From assembly GCF_001514145.1 (NCBI RefSeq), contig NZ_KQ948659.1, positions 241,454 through 305,453 on the forward strand: DNA of 64,000 nucleotides, given 5' to 3'. Origin of the DNA: Streptomyces canus (GTDB taxonomy: Bacteria > Actinomycetota > Actinomycetes > Streptomycetales > Streptomycetaceae). The translations under genes and the position numbers were made by a program. Shown here in pieces: positions 8,480 to 15,997 of the stretch (position 1 is its first letter; every line of letters starts with the position of its first letter). The notes beneath the pieces are model-generated. The model did not search any database, was not told the origin of the DNA, and saw only the letters and a list, made by a program, of their open reading frames with translations.

Positions 8480-9203
8480 CGGTCGTCTCCTTCCGGGGGT
8501 GCGTGTCCTCTTGCGGTTCAGGTCGCGTGGACACCGTCACGGCGTCCTCCGGGGCCTCGCTGCACACCGCCACGACCGTCGTCCCGGCCGCGGCGAGGGA
8601 CCTCAGCAGAGCCCAGGCCTCGGTCCGCTCGGCGTCCGACAGCTTCAGGTCCAGGTCGTCGACGGCGAGCAGCCGCGGACGGCCGATCAGGGCCAGGGCG
8701 ATCGACAGCCGCAGGGCCTCCAGGCGTTCCAGATCGCGTACGGCCGTTCGCGCGCCCTTGGGCAGCGCTTCCCGGTCGAGGCCGGCGGCCGTCAGCGCGG
8801 TGTCGATCCTCAGCATCGCCTCTGACCTGCGCTCCTCGCGCGGCCGCAGCAGCGCGCGCACCGAGTCGCCGAACCGGCGCTGCAGCAGCGCCCGTTCACG
8901 CAAGTGCTCCGCGACGGTCAGGGCCGGGTCGAGGTCGGTGACCCCGGCGACGTTCGCCGGCGCGCTGAACCGGCGCACCGCCGCCAGCTGCTTCGGCAGC
9001 CGCGCCCCACCCACGGTCGCCGTCCCCTCGGTGGCCTTCATCCGCCCGGTGAGCGCGAGCAGCAAACTCGTGCGGCCGGACCCCGAGGGTCCCTCCACGG
9101 CGATCAACGCGCCGGGCTCCGCGGCGAGGTCGACGCCGCGGAAGGCCCAGCCGCGAGGGCCCTCGAGTCCGAAACCTTCGGCCGTGACAGCGATTCCGTC
9201 CAC
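8451..9203 (-). CDS. ABC-like ATPase with degenerate nucleotide-binding motifs
   Basis: About 250 aa with an ABC ATPase layout: a beta-rich start (VTAEGFGLEGPRGWAF), the P-loop GPSGSGRTSLL, a helical domain, and LLAVDDLDLKLSDAE as Walker B. The P-loop Lys is replaced by Arg (codon 9072-9074), Walker B has Asp-Asp instead of Asp-Glu, and no LSGGQ signature is visible (RDLERLEALRLSIA stands in its place). It overlaps the start of the YhgE-like gene by 29 nt. GTG 9203 has AGGGGG 5 nt upstream; GTG 9209 is an alternative. It probably works with the YhgE-like protein, but normal ATP hydrolysis is doubtful. Confidence 0.82.
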   Translation of the reverse strand: MDGIAVTAEGFGLEGPRGWAFRGVDLAAEPGALIAVEGPSGSGRTSLLLALTGRMKATEGTATVGGARLPKQLAAVRRFSAPANVAGVTDLDPALTVAEHLRERALLQRRFGDSVRALLRPREERRSEAMLRIDTALTAAGLDREALPKGARTAVRDLERLEALRLSIALALIGRPRLLAVDDLDLKLSDAERTEAWALLRSLAAAGTTVVAVCSEAPEDAVTVSTRPEPQEDTHPRKETTDALAETGRA

Positions 9204-9241
9204 GGCCACCCCCTGATCTTCTTGAATCGAGAACTTTTTGA

Positions 9242-9255
9242 ACTGACTGGTCAGT
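9242..9255. promoter_or_regulatory. Candidate TetR operator
   Basis: ACTGAC-TG-GTCAGT is a perfect dyad with 6-bp arms, 39 nt upstream of the ATPase start (first gene of the operon that ends with tetR). Its size and its TGAC...GTCA arms resemble operators of TetR-type repressors. The flanks are unusually AT-rich for this window, as expected of a promoter. The HEPN gene diverges from the same gap. Confidence 0.5.
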
Positions 9256-9389
9256 GCAAAAACTAACCCGAACCTTCGATCGAAGCAAAAGCCCAGGTCA
9301 GAACGGATTGTCAGTGGCATACCTCACGATGGGCACATACGGCACTCCGTAGCGGGATGTGCCGGCAACCAGACGACAGGAGGTTCGTC

Positions 9390-9959
9390 ATGGCCAGCTA
9401 TCACGCAGCCGCCGCCCGTCGGCGCCGCGCCACCGGCCCTGCCCCCTCACTGACCGGCCCGGCGAGCGACGTACACCCCGTGCTGCGCCGGGCGACGGCT
9501 CCGCCCGCCGCCCTCGACCTGCTCGCCCAGGCCCGCGCAGGCCTCGACGAGGCCTCGGCGCTGGAGACGCCGAACGAGCGCTATGCGACGGCGCATCTCG
9601 CCGCCCTGCGCACCGCGGCCGCCGTGCTCGCCGCGCGGGGGCGTCCGGAGCCCACGCCCCGACGCCGCGCCAAGATCCGGAGCGCCTGGGAAGTGCTCCC
9701 GGAGATAGCGCCCGAGCTCACCGAGTGGAGCGCGCTGTTCGCCTCCGGGGCGCGGCGCCGCGCCCGGGCCGAGGCGGGCATCCAGGGCGCGGCCAGCCGC
9801 CGGGACGCGGACGACCTCATACGCGACGTGGCGATGTTCCTGCGCCTCGTCGAGCGGATGCTGGTACTCCAGCCGGTCCTGCCCCAACCACGCCAGGACG
9901 CGGACCAGCCCGAGGGGGGCGCCGGCGACACCGACCGCGACTTTCCGGATGCGGGCTGA
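9390..9959 (+). CDS. SAV_6107-type HEPN domain protein
   Basis: 189 aa from ATG 9390, which has a perfect AGGAGG 6 nt upstream; in-frame codons before it are ignored. A basic, low-complexity N-terminus (about 40 residues) precedes an all-helical domain: ALDLLAQARAGLDEA, then NERYATAHLAALRTAAAVL, and DLIRDVAMFLRLVERML at the end. This fits the HEPN family named after S. avermitilis SAV_6107. RYATAH contains the RX4H arrangement that forms the metal-independent RNase site in active HEPN proteins. No nucleotidyltransferase partner is adjacent. RNA cleavage is an inference only. Confidence 0.8.
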   Translation: MASYHAAAARRRRATGPAPSLTGPASDVHPVLRRATAPPAALDLLAQARAGLDEASALETPNERYATAHLAALRTAAAVLAARGRPEPTPRRRAKIRSAWEVLPEIAPELTEWSALFASGARRRARAEAGIQGAASRRDADDLIRDVAMFLRLVERMLVLQPVLPQPRQDADQPEGGAGDTDRDFPDAG

Positions 9960-10627
9960 GCACGGCGACGCGGGCACGCCGACTCGTCGGCGGCCAGGGG
10001 AAGTGTCTCGCGGCCGGCGGCAGGGAACGCGCCGTCTGTCTCGGGGGCGCGGCCTGGACGGACGCCCCGCGGGTGGGGCCCGGACCACGTGTCGCGGGGA
10101 GACCCACGAAGCAGCCCCACGCGGTGCCCCGGCATACCGCCTCTCGACCTGGGTGGCGCCGCGCCTCCGCGTCGACCCGCGCAAACGCGGAGCACCGCCC
10201 GTGGATCACCCCGCCGAGCCTCAGGTGCCGCCTTCCCGGCCCGGCCCGAGCCGCTGAGGCGCCGCGTCTGCCCACCTCGACCCGGCGCGGATCGCGGACA
10301 CCGCCCGTGGACGGTTCCGCCGAGCCTCAGATGCCGCTTCCTCGACCCGGCCCGGAGCGAACCGCGCAGTGCCCTCCCGTTCTCCGCCGACCGCCCCGCC
10401 AAGCCTCTCCTCGTACCGCCCCGTGCCCCACCCCGGCCGCCCGCGGTTTCCCGCCGCCCCGCCCGGTGGGACGTGCCCCGGGCCGCGGCACCGCGATGGC
10501 TGGGCGCGGCGGCGGAGGCAATAGGGTGGGGAGCGCCTGAAGCCTCCCCGTCCACGCCCCCGGCCGGGAAGGCGCCCCGATCGCTCCGCCGTGCAACGGG
10601 CGGTGCCGCGCCGAGGAGTCAACTGCC
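9960..10627. other. 668-bp gap containing a duplicated noncoding block
   Basis: No coding region is convincing here. The open frames are Arg/Pro/Ala-rich, lack ribosome binding sites and carry no recognisable domain. The main structure is an imperfect direct duplication of about 95-100 bp (entered separately). The stretch from about 10361 to 10610 is extremely C-rich on the + strand. GAGGAG near 10613 is the ribosome binding site of the next gene. Confidence 0.6.
10158..10360. repeat. Imperfect tandem duplication, two copies of about 97 bp
   Basis: Copy 1 is about 10158-10253 and copy 2 about 10261-10360. They share a CACCGCCCGTGGA block, a CCGCCGAGCCTCAG block, then TGCCGC and a CGACCCGGCCCGG-like end in the same order with small substitutions and indels. 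The reading frame is not kept between copies, which argues against a protein repeat and for noncoding sequence. Confidence 0.6.
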
Positions 10628-11398
10628 GTGTCGGACCCGCTGCGACCCCGCGCCTCCCTCCGTACCGCCGTGGTCTGGGAGGTCCTCCAGGACGCACTCG
10701 ACCGCCGGGTCAAGGCCACGGGACGCCAGGCGCTCGACGTCCTCGACACCGGAGGCGGCAGCGGCAACTTCGCCGTGCCCGTCGCCCGCCTCGGCCACCA
10801 GGTCACCGTCGTCGACCCCAGCCCGAACGCGCTGTTCGCCCTGGAGCGCCGCGCGGCCGAGGCCGGAGTCGCCGACCGGGTGCGAGGTGTCCAGGGCGAC
10901 GCCCACGGCCTCTTCGACGTGGCCGAGCGCGGCGGCTACGACGTGGTGCTGTGCCATGGCGTCCTGGAGTACGTGGACGACCCGGCCGAGGGTGTGCGCA
11001 ACGTCGTGGCCGCCCTGCGCCCCGAGGGCGTCCTCAGTCTGCTCGCCGCAGGCCTCGGCGGCGCCGTGCTCGCCCGGGCCCTGGCCGGCCACTTCAAGGA
11101 GGCCAGGCAGGCGCTCGACGACCCGAACGGCCGCTGGGGCGACGGCGACCCCGTGCCGCGCCGCTTCACCGCCGAACAGCTCACCGCGCTCGTCGAGGGC
11201 GCGGGCCTCACCGTAGGCGCGGTGCACGGCGTGCGGGTCTTCGCCGACCTCGTCCCCGGCGTGCTCGTGGACACCGAGCCCGGCGCCCTGGACGCCCTGC
11301 TGAAGCTGGAGGAGGCGGCGGCCGAGCTCCCCGCCTTCCACTCCGTGGCCACACAGCTCCATGTGCTCGGCGAGACCCGTGAGGCCGCCGAGGCCTGA
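10628..11398 (+). CDS. SAM-dependent methyltransferase (class I)
   Basis: 256 aa from GTG 10628, with GAGGAG upstream. The Rossmann methyltransferase signature is clear: ALDVLDTGGGSGNFAVPVA (motif I, SAM glycine loop), VTVVDPSPNALFALERR (acidic ribose contact), DVVLCHGVLEYVDDPAEG (post-I/II motif), then NVVAALRPEGVLSLL. The layout resembles CmoM/SmtA-type tRNA methyltransferases, but the substrate cannot be read from sequence. It is followed by the DUF3040 gene after 277 nt with its own likely promoter. Confidence 0.9.
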   Translation: MSDPLRPRASLRTAVVWEVLQDALDRRVKATGRQALDVLDTGGGSGNFAVPVARLGHQVTVVDPSPNALFALERRAAEAGVADRVRGVQGDAHGLFDVAERGGYDVVLCHGVLEYVDDPAEGVRNVVAALRPEGVLSLLAAGLGGAVLARALAGHFKEARQALDDPNGRWGDGDPVPRRFTAEQLTALVEGAGLTVGAVHGVRVFADLVPGVLVDTEPGALDALLKLEEAAAELPAFHSVATQLHVLGETREAAEA

Positions 11399-11483
11399 GC
11401 CGCCCCCTGTGCCGGAGTGCTGATCAGGTACTTGATGGCACATGGAGTACGCCACAGGCCCCCCGATCGCGCGTGCGGCGCCG

Positions 11484-11656
11484 TATGATCGAGGGAGACC
11501 GCCCGGCATGACGGGACGGCCGCTGGGGAATGACAAGATTCAGCAGCCGGAGCGTTCATGGCGGAATCCGGTTGGCCAATTGGCGCAGAGGGGCGGGTTT
11601 CACGGGGGCGATTCCCTGCCTATCCTGAAGGGACCCCCCGAGTCGCCCCGGCGACT
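11484..11656 (+). promoter_or_regulatory. Promoter region and palindrome before the DUF3040 gene
   Basis: TATGAT at 11484-11489 and TATCCT at 11621-11626 are good -10 elements; neither has a consensus -35 (TTTCAC lies 17 nt before the second). AGTCGCC-CC-GGCGACT at 11641-11656 is a perfect 7-bp-arm palindrome placed between the second -10 and the ribosome binding site, where a repressor or an RNA fold could act. Confidence 0.4.
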
Positions 11657-11675
11657 GCACGATGAGGAGGACTCC

Positions 11676-12071
11676 GTGCCGCTCTCGGAGCACGAGCAGC
11701 GCATGCTCGAGCAGATGGAGCGAGCGCTGTACGCCGAAGATCCCAAGTTCGCGTCGGCGCTCGAGGGAAGCGGGCTGCGTACGTACACCCGGCGGCGGGT
11801 CTACCAGGCAGTTGCCGGCTTCCTCGTAGGTATCGCGCTCCTCATGGCCGGTATGGTCGCCAAGCAGGTGTGGCTCAGCGTGGTGGGCTTCCTCGTCATG
11901 CTGGGTTGCGCGGTACTCGCCGTGACCGGCTGGCGCAAGGCCCCCAAGCCGGGCGAGCAGCCTGCCGCGGGCGCCCCGCATGCCCGTCGCCAGGGACGTC
12001 AGAAGCGCTCGATGATGGATCGGATCGAGCAGCGCTGGCAGCGGCGACGAGACGAGCAGGGCGGCCAGTAG
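11676..12071 (+). CDS. DUF3040 small membrane protein
   Basis: 131 aa from GTG 11676 with GAGGAGG 7 nt upstream. The N-terminus PLSEHEQRMLEQMERAL is the DUF3040 signature. Two membrane segments follow (VAGFLVGIALLMAGMVA and VVGFLVMLGCAVLAVTG, about residues 50-88), then a basic tail (KRSMMDRIEQRWQRRRDEQ). The family is restricted to Actinobacteria and this copy is conserved near the division cluster in Streptomyces, so a role with the division or envelope machinery is plausible but inferred. A 17-bp terminator hairpin follows. Confidence 0.92.
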   Translation: MPLSEHEQRMLEQMERALYAEDPKFASALEGSGLRTYTRRRVYQAVAGFLVGIALLMAGMVAKQVWLSVVGFLVMLGCAVLAVTGWRKAPKPGEQPAAGAPHARRQGRQKRSMMDRIEQRWQRRRDEQGGQ

Positions 12072-12102
12072 CCGGCCCGCCGAGCCGCTCCCACAGACGT
12101 TC

Positions 12103-12140
12103 TGAGGGGGTGAGCACCCAGCCGGGTGCTCACCCCCTCA
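12103..12140 (+). terminator. Terminator hairpin after the DUF3040 gene
   Basis: A perfect 17-bp stem (12103-12119 with 12124-12140) and an AGCC loop lie 32 nt after the DUF3040 stop. There is no U-tract, which is usual for this kind of genome. Confidence 0.85.
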
Positions 12141-12154
12141 CGTATGTCCGCAAC

Positions 12155-12191
12155 ACGGTGGCCCGGGCCTTCCATAGGCCCGGGCCACCGT
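12155..12191 (-). terminator. Terminator hairpin after the transglutaminase gene
   Basis: A perfect 16-bp stem (12155-12170 with 12176-12191) and a 5-nt loop lie 28 nt past the stop of the leftward transglutaminase gene. Together with the hairpin at 12103-12140 it separates two convergent transcripts. Confidence 0.85.
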
Positions 12192-12218
12192 CGTTCCGCC
12201 GTCTGCGTGCGGCGCGTT

Positions 12219-14630
12219 TCAGCCTTGCTGACCGAACGGCTTGCGCAGCGTCGGCCGGATCGCCGCCGCACGTGCCCTGACCCCGGCCCACCACTCCGAC
12301 GCCGCCCACACCACCCGTGCGGTGGAACGTGGGGCGATCAGCGCACGCGCCCGCGTGGCGCGCCCGACCGAGCCGCGCAGTCCGCCGATCACCCGGTAGA
12401 CGTCCTGGGCGAGTCCGGCCGTCGGCCGGGGGCGCGGGGCGTAGAGCACCTGCTCCACGGCGTCCGCCACTCGGTGCACCGAGGCCGCGGCCGTCGGATC
12501 GAGATGCCCGAGCCGTACGATCCGTGCCGCCGCCTTGCGCGGCGTCTGCGAGTCGTCCGGCAGGATCCCGAAGTCCCACGCCGTGTCGGTCAGCTCCTGC
12601 CAGGCCGCCAGGGCGTACGCGGCGGCATCCGCGTCGCTGCGGCCGTGCCCGCCCAGGCGTACCGAGCGGGTGCGCAGCCGCCCCAGCATCGGCGCCAAGG
12701 GGATCGACAGCACGACCAGTCCCACGAACACCCAGAACAGCAGCTTCAGGTACCACCACTGGCCCTGTACGGCCCACCAGGGGCCGCCACCGTCCCCGGC
12801 CGCCACGGCCGCGGGCGACGCGCTGTCGCACGCCTCCAGCTTGCGCAGCTGGGCCGAACAGCTCTCGCTCGCCGAGGGAGAGGCCGACGGCGCCGTGGAG
12901 GAACCCGCGGACGGCCGCGCCACGTCCGGGGGCAGGTTGCTCGTGGCGTCCGGGACGGTGTACGAGGGCACCGTGCCCCGGGTCGGGGTGGGCTCGAAGC
13001 GGGTCCAGCCGACCCCCTCGAAGTACAGCTCGGGCCAGGCGTGGGCGTCCTTGAGCCCCACCGAGATCGAGCCGTCCGCCTGCGGGGTGCCGGGCGCGAA
13101 GCCCACCGCGACCCGGGCCGGAATACCCAGGGAGCGGGCCATCGCCGCCATGGCGAAGGAGAAGTGCACGCAGAAGCCCTGCTTGTCCCGCAGGAAATTG
13201 GCGATCGCGTTCGGCCCGTCGCCGACCTCCACCTTGGTGTCGTACTCGAAGCCGCCGGTCACCGCGAAGTAGTCCTGGAGGGCGACCGCCTCCTCATAGC
13301 GGTTCTTGGCGCCCGCGGTCACCTCGCGGGCGGTCTTGGCCACCACCGACGGCACCGAGTCGGGCATCTTGGTGTAGTCGCGCTCGATGGCCGCGGGCGC
13401 GGTCGGCGCCGACGCGAGCTGCTCGGCTGTCGGCTGCACGTCCAGGCTCTTCACCTGGTACGTCAGCCCGCGCGTGTTCTGTCCGTGGTCGCCGACGAGC
13501 GCCATCCCCTCGGGCTCGTAGCGCCAGCTGCCCTTGATCTTCACGCCGCTCGGCGGGTACGGCATCGGCAGGTAGTCCTGCGCGTACCAGTTCGCCGCCT
13601 CGATGTTCGTCTCCACCTCCGTGCGTTTGACGTCGCCGCCGAGGCCGACCGGGGTGGGGAAGTCGTCCGGTACGGCCTTGATGGGCCGCTTGGACGGCTT
13701 CCAGGTCCGGCCGTCGAATTCGTCCAGGGAGACGATCCGCAGGTACAGGTTGGAGACGTCGGTGCCGCTCCCGGTCCGCACGGACAGGACCTGGCGGTCC
13801 TCGTCCACGTTCAGGCTGTCGCGCAGGGTGAGCAGCGGGTTCACGGCGGAGATCGTGCCGCCGTTGCCGTTTCCGGAGCCCACGCCCGCCCCGGTGGCGT
13901 CCAGGAGGCCGCCGTTCATCGAGGGCAGGGCGGCCGACACCACGAGGGCGATGCCGAGGCTCGCCACGCCGATCCGCCGGCCGGTGCGCACCGGCGCCAC
14001 CGGCCCGGAGTCGGCGCCCGGGCCGCGCGCGGCCCCGCCGAAGACGCGGCCCCACTGCGAGAGCCGCTCGCGCCCCTCGGCCAGAAGGAGCAGCAGATAG
14101 CCGGCCGCCGCGACCAGGAACCAGAACCAGCCGCCGTGGCCTTCGGACAGTCCCGCGGCGACGGAGTACAGCGCGAGCAGCGGCAGGCCCGCCGGGGCCG
14201 CGCTCCGGAAGGTCACCGCGAGGGTGTCCACCACGAGCCCGATGATCAGGACACCGCCGAAGACCATCAGCTTGATGCCCTCCGACGCCAGCGGCGCCGG
14301 GATCGCGTAGCGCGCTATGTCGTCGCCGCCCTGCTGGAGCAGGTCTCCGAAGTGCACGAAGGCGCCCGGGCCGGGGATCAGCCCGAAGAGGGCCTGGTCC
14401 CGGGCGAAGATCAGGGTCAGCATGACCAGCGTGACGAGGGTCTGGGCCGCCACCGTCAGAGGACGGGCCAGCGGTATCCGCCGGGTCACCGCGCCCACGA
14501 CCGTCTGCACCCCGAGCAGGAAGGCGGCCTGCACGATCCATGTGACCGGCTCGACCAGCGGGAGCAGGGCGCACGCGGCCATCAGCGTGGCCGCCCACGC
14601 GCACAGCGCCAGTCGTCCCCGCCCGCTCAT
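12219..14630 (-). CDS. TgpA-type membrane transglutaminase-like protein
   Basis: 803 aa. The N-terminal quarter has six or more membrane segments (LALCAWAATLMAACALLPL onward). A large extracytoplasmic part carries the transglutaminase-like core, with Cys about 487 (GFCVHFSFAMAAMA) and His about 530 (DAHAWPELY). The usual third-residue motif reads FEPTP, with Glu where Asp is common. A Ser/Pro linker leads to a further membrane helix (LKLLFWVFVGLVVLSI) and a cytoplasmic C-terminal domain. ATG 14630 shares one base with the DUF58 stop (TGATG), so translation is coupled. It is the last gene of the moxR-DUF58-transglutaminase operon, an envelope maturation module of unknown substrate. Confidence 0.92.
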   Translation of the reverse strand: MSGRGRLALCAWAATLMAACALLPLVEPVTWIVQAAFLLGVQTVVGAVTRRIPLARPLTVAAQTLVTLVMLTLIFARDQALFGLIPGPGAFVHFGDLLQQGGDDIARYAIPAPLASEGIKLMVFGGVLIIGLVVDTLAVTFRSAAPAGLPLLALYSVAAGLSEGHGGWFWFLVAAAGYLLLLLAEGRERLSQWGRVFGGAARGPGADSGPVAPVRTGRRIGVASLGIALVVSAALPSMNGGLLDATGAGVGSGNGNGGTISAVNPLLTLRDSLNVDEDRQVLSVRTGSGTDVSNLYLRIVSLDEFDGRTWKPSKRPIKAVPDDFPTPVGLGGDVKRTEVETNIEAANWYAQDYLPMPYPPSGVKIKGSWRYEPEGMALVGDHGQNTRGLTYQVKSLDVQPTAEQLASAPTAPAAIERDYTKMPDSVPSVVAKTAREVTAGAKNRYEEAVALQDYFAVTGGFEYDTKVEVGDGPNAIANFLRDKQGFCVHFSFAMAAMARSLGIPARVAVGFAPGTPQADGSISVGLKDAHAWPELYFEGVGWTRFEPTPTRGTVPSYTVPDATSNLPPDVARPSAGSSTAPSASPSASESCSAQLRKLEACDSASPAAVAAGDGGGPWWAVQGQWWYLKLLFWVFVGLVVLSIPLAPMLGRLRTRSVRLGGHGRSDADAAAYALAAWQELTDTAWDFGILPDDSQTPRKAAARIVRLGHLDPTAAASVHRVADAVEQVLYAPRPRPTAGLAQDVYRVIGGLRGSVGRATRARALIAPRSTARVVWAASEWWAGVRARAAAIRPTLRKPFGQQG

Positions 14631-15997
14631 CACGGTCCCTCCCCGACGCCGGCCACGCCAACGCCCGTGCGCTCGCGGTCCGCGAGGCGCCACAGCTCCT
14701 CCAGCGAGGCGGCCCGCGGCACACGCAGTGCCGTCCAGCCCGCCTCGCGCAGCATTCGCAGCCGCTCCTCGCGCTCCTGCGACGCCCCGGGCATGTCGGT
14801 CGGTTCCCGCACCCAGCTCTCGCTGTCGAGCACGAACGCGAGCGCACCCCCGCTGCGCTGCCGCATCTTGGCGACCACCGCGGCCTGCTCCTCGTCGAGG
14901 TCGCCGAGGAAGGCCACCAGCAGTCCTTCGTTCCCCCTGCGCAGCACGTCGTACGCGCGCGACAGGCCGGTGTCGTCGGAGTGGTCGATCACCGCGAGCG
15001 TGTCCATCATCAGCCCGGCTGCGTCCGCCGTTCCCTGGCTGGCGCCCGCGAAGCCGTCGGCGCCCTCGCCGGGCACGGAGTTGCCGGTGTCCGTCAACAG
15101 CCGTACGGAAAAGCCGCGTTCGAGCATGTGGACCAGGACGGAGGCGGCGCCCGAGACGGCCCACTCGAAGGCCGAGTCAGGGCCCGCGCCCGCGTAGGCG
15201 AGGCCCCGGGTGTCCAGGAGCACCGTGCAGCGAGCGCGCTGGGGCTGTTCCTCGCGGCGCACCATCAGCTCGCCGTACCGGGCGGTGGAACGCCAGTGCA
15301 CCCGGCGCAGGTCGTCGCCGTAGCGGTAGCCGCGCGGGATGGCGTCGTCCTCGCCGGCCAGGGCGAGCGAGCGCTGCCGTCCGTCGCCGTACCCCTTCGC
15401 CTCGCCGTTCAGCCGCACCGGCGGCAGCGCCTCCACGCGCGGGATCACGGTCAGAGTGTCGTACGTCGAGAAGGAGCGGGTCAGTTCGCACATGCCGAAC
15501 GGGTCGGTCAGGCGCAGCTGGAGCGGGCCGAGCGGGTAGCGGCCCCGCAGGTCGGAGCGGACCCGGTAGGACACCTCGCGGCGGCCGCCCGGTTCGACGC
15601 GGTCGAGCACGAAGCGGGGGCGCGGGCCGAGGACGTAGGGGACCCGGTCCTGGAGCATCAGCAGGCCGGTGGGCAGCCGCGAGACGTTGTCCATCCGCAG
15701 ATGGACGCGGGCCTCGCTGCCGGCGGGCACGCGCGCGGGGGAGAGCCTTCGGCTGCCCGCCACCCGGTAGCGGGTGCGGTAGAGCACGGTGGCGCAGACC
15801 AGGGGCAGCACGGCCAGCATCAGGCCGACCCGCAGCAGGTCGCTCTGGCCGAGGACGTAGGCGCAGACGGCCGCGGCGATGCCGGCGGCGAAGAAGGAGC
15901 GGCCCCGGGTGGTCAGACCCGCCAGCGCGGTACGCACCCCGCCCTTGTCGCCCCGGTCGGCCTCGGGGCCGTCGGCCGAGGGCACCCCGGTGGACAT
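14630..15997 (-). CDS. DUF58 family protein
   Basis: 455 aa from ATG 15997. Two N-terminal membrane segments (FFAAGIAAAVCAYVLG and LLRVGLMLAVLPLVCATVLY) precede an Ig-like region and a von Willebrand-like domain. The DUF58 hallmark is GYRYGDDLRRVHWRSTARYGELMVR without its middle: GDDLRRVHWRSTAR near residue 235. Both ends overlap neighbours as TGATG, so the three genes are made together. DUF58 proteins are standard partners of MoxR AAA+ chaperones. Confidence 0.93.
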   Translation of the reverse strand: MSTGVPSADGPEADRGDKGGVRTALAGLTTRGRSFFAAGIAAAVCAYVLGQSDLLRVGLMLAVLPLVCATVLYRTRYRVAGSRRLSPARVPAGSEARVHLRMDNVSRLPTGLLMLQDRVPYVLGPRPRFVLDRVEPGGRREVSYRVRSDLRGRYPLGPLQLRLTDPFGMCELTRSFSTYDTLTVIPRVEALPPVRLNGEAKGYGDGRQRSLALAGEDDAIPRGYRYGDDLRRVHWRSTARYGELMVRREEQPQRARCTVLLDTRGLAYAGAGPDSAFEWAVSGAASVLVHMLERGFSVRLLTDTGNSVPGEGADGFAGASQGTADAAGLMMDTLAVIDHSDDTGLSRAYDVLRRGNEGLLVAFLGDLDEEQAAVVAKMRQRSGGALAFVLDSESWVREPTDMPGASQEREERLRMLREAGWTALRVPRAASLEELWRLADRERTGVGVAGVGEGP

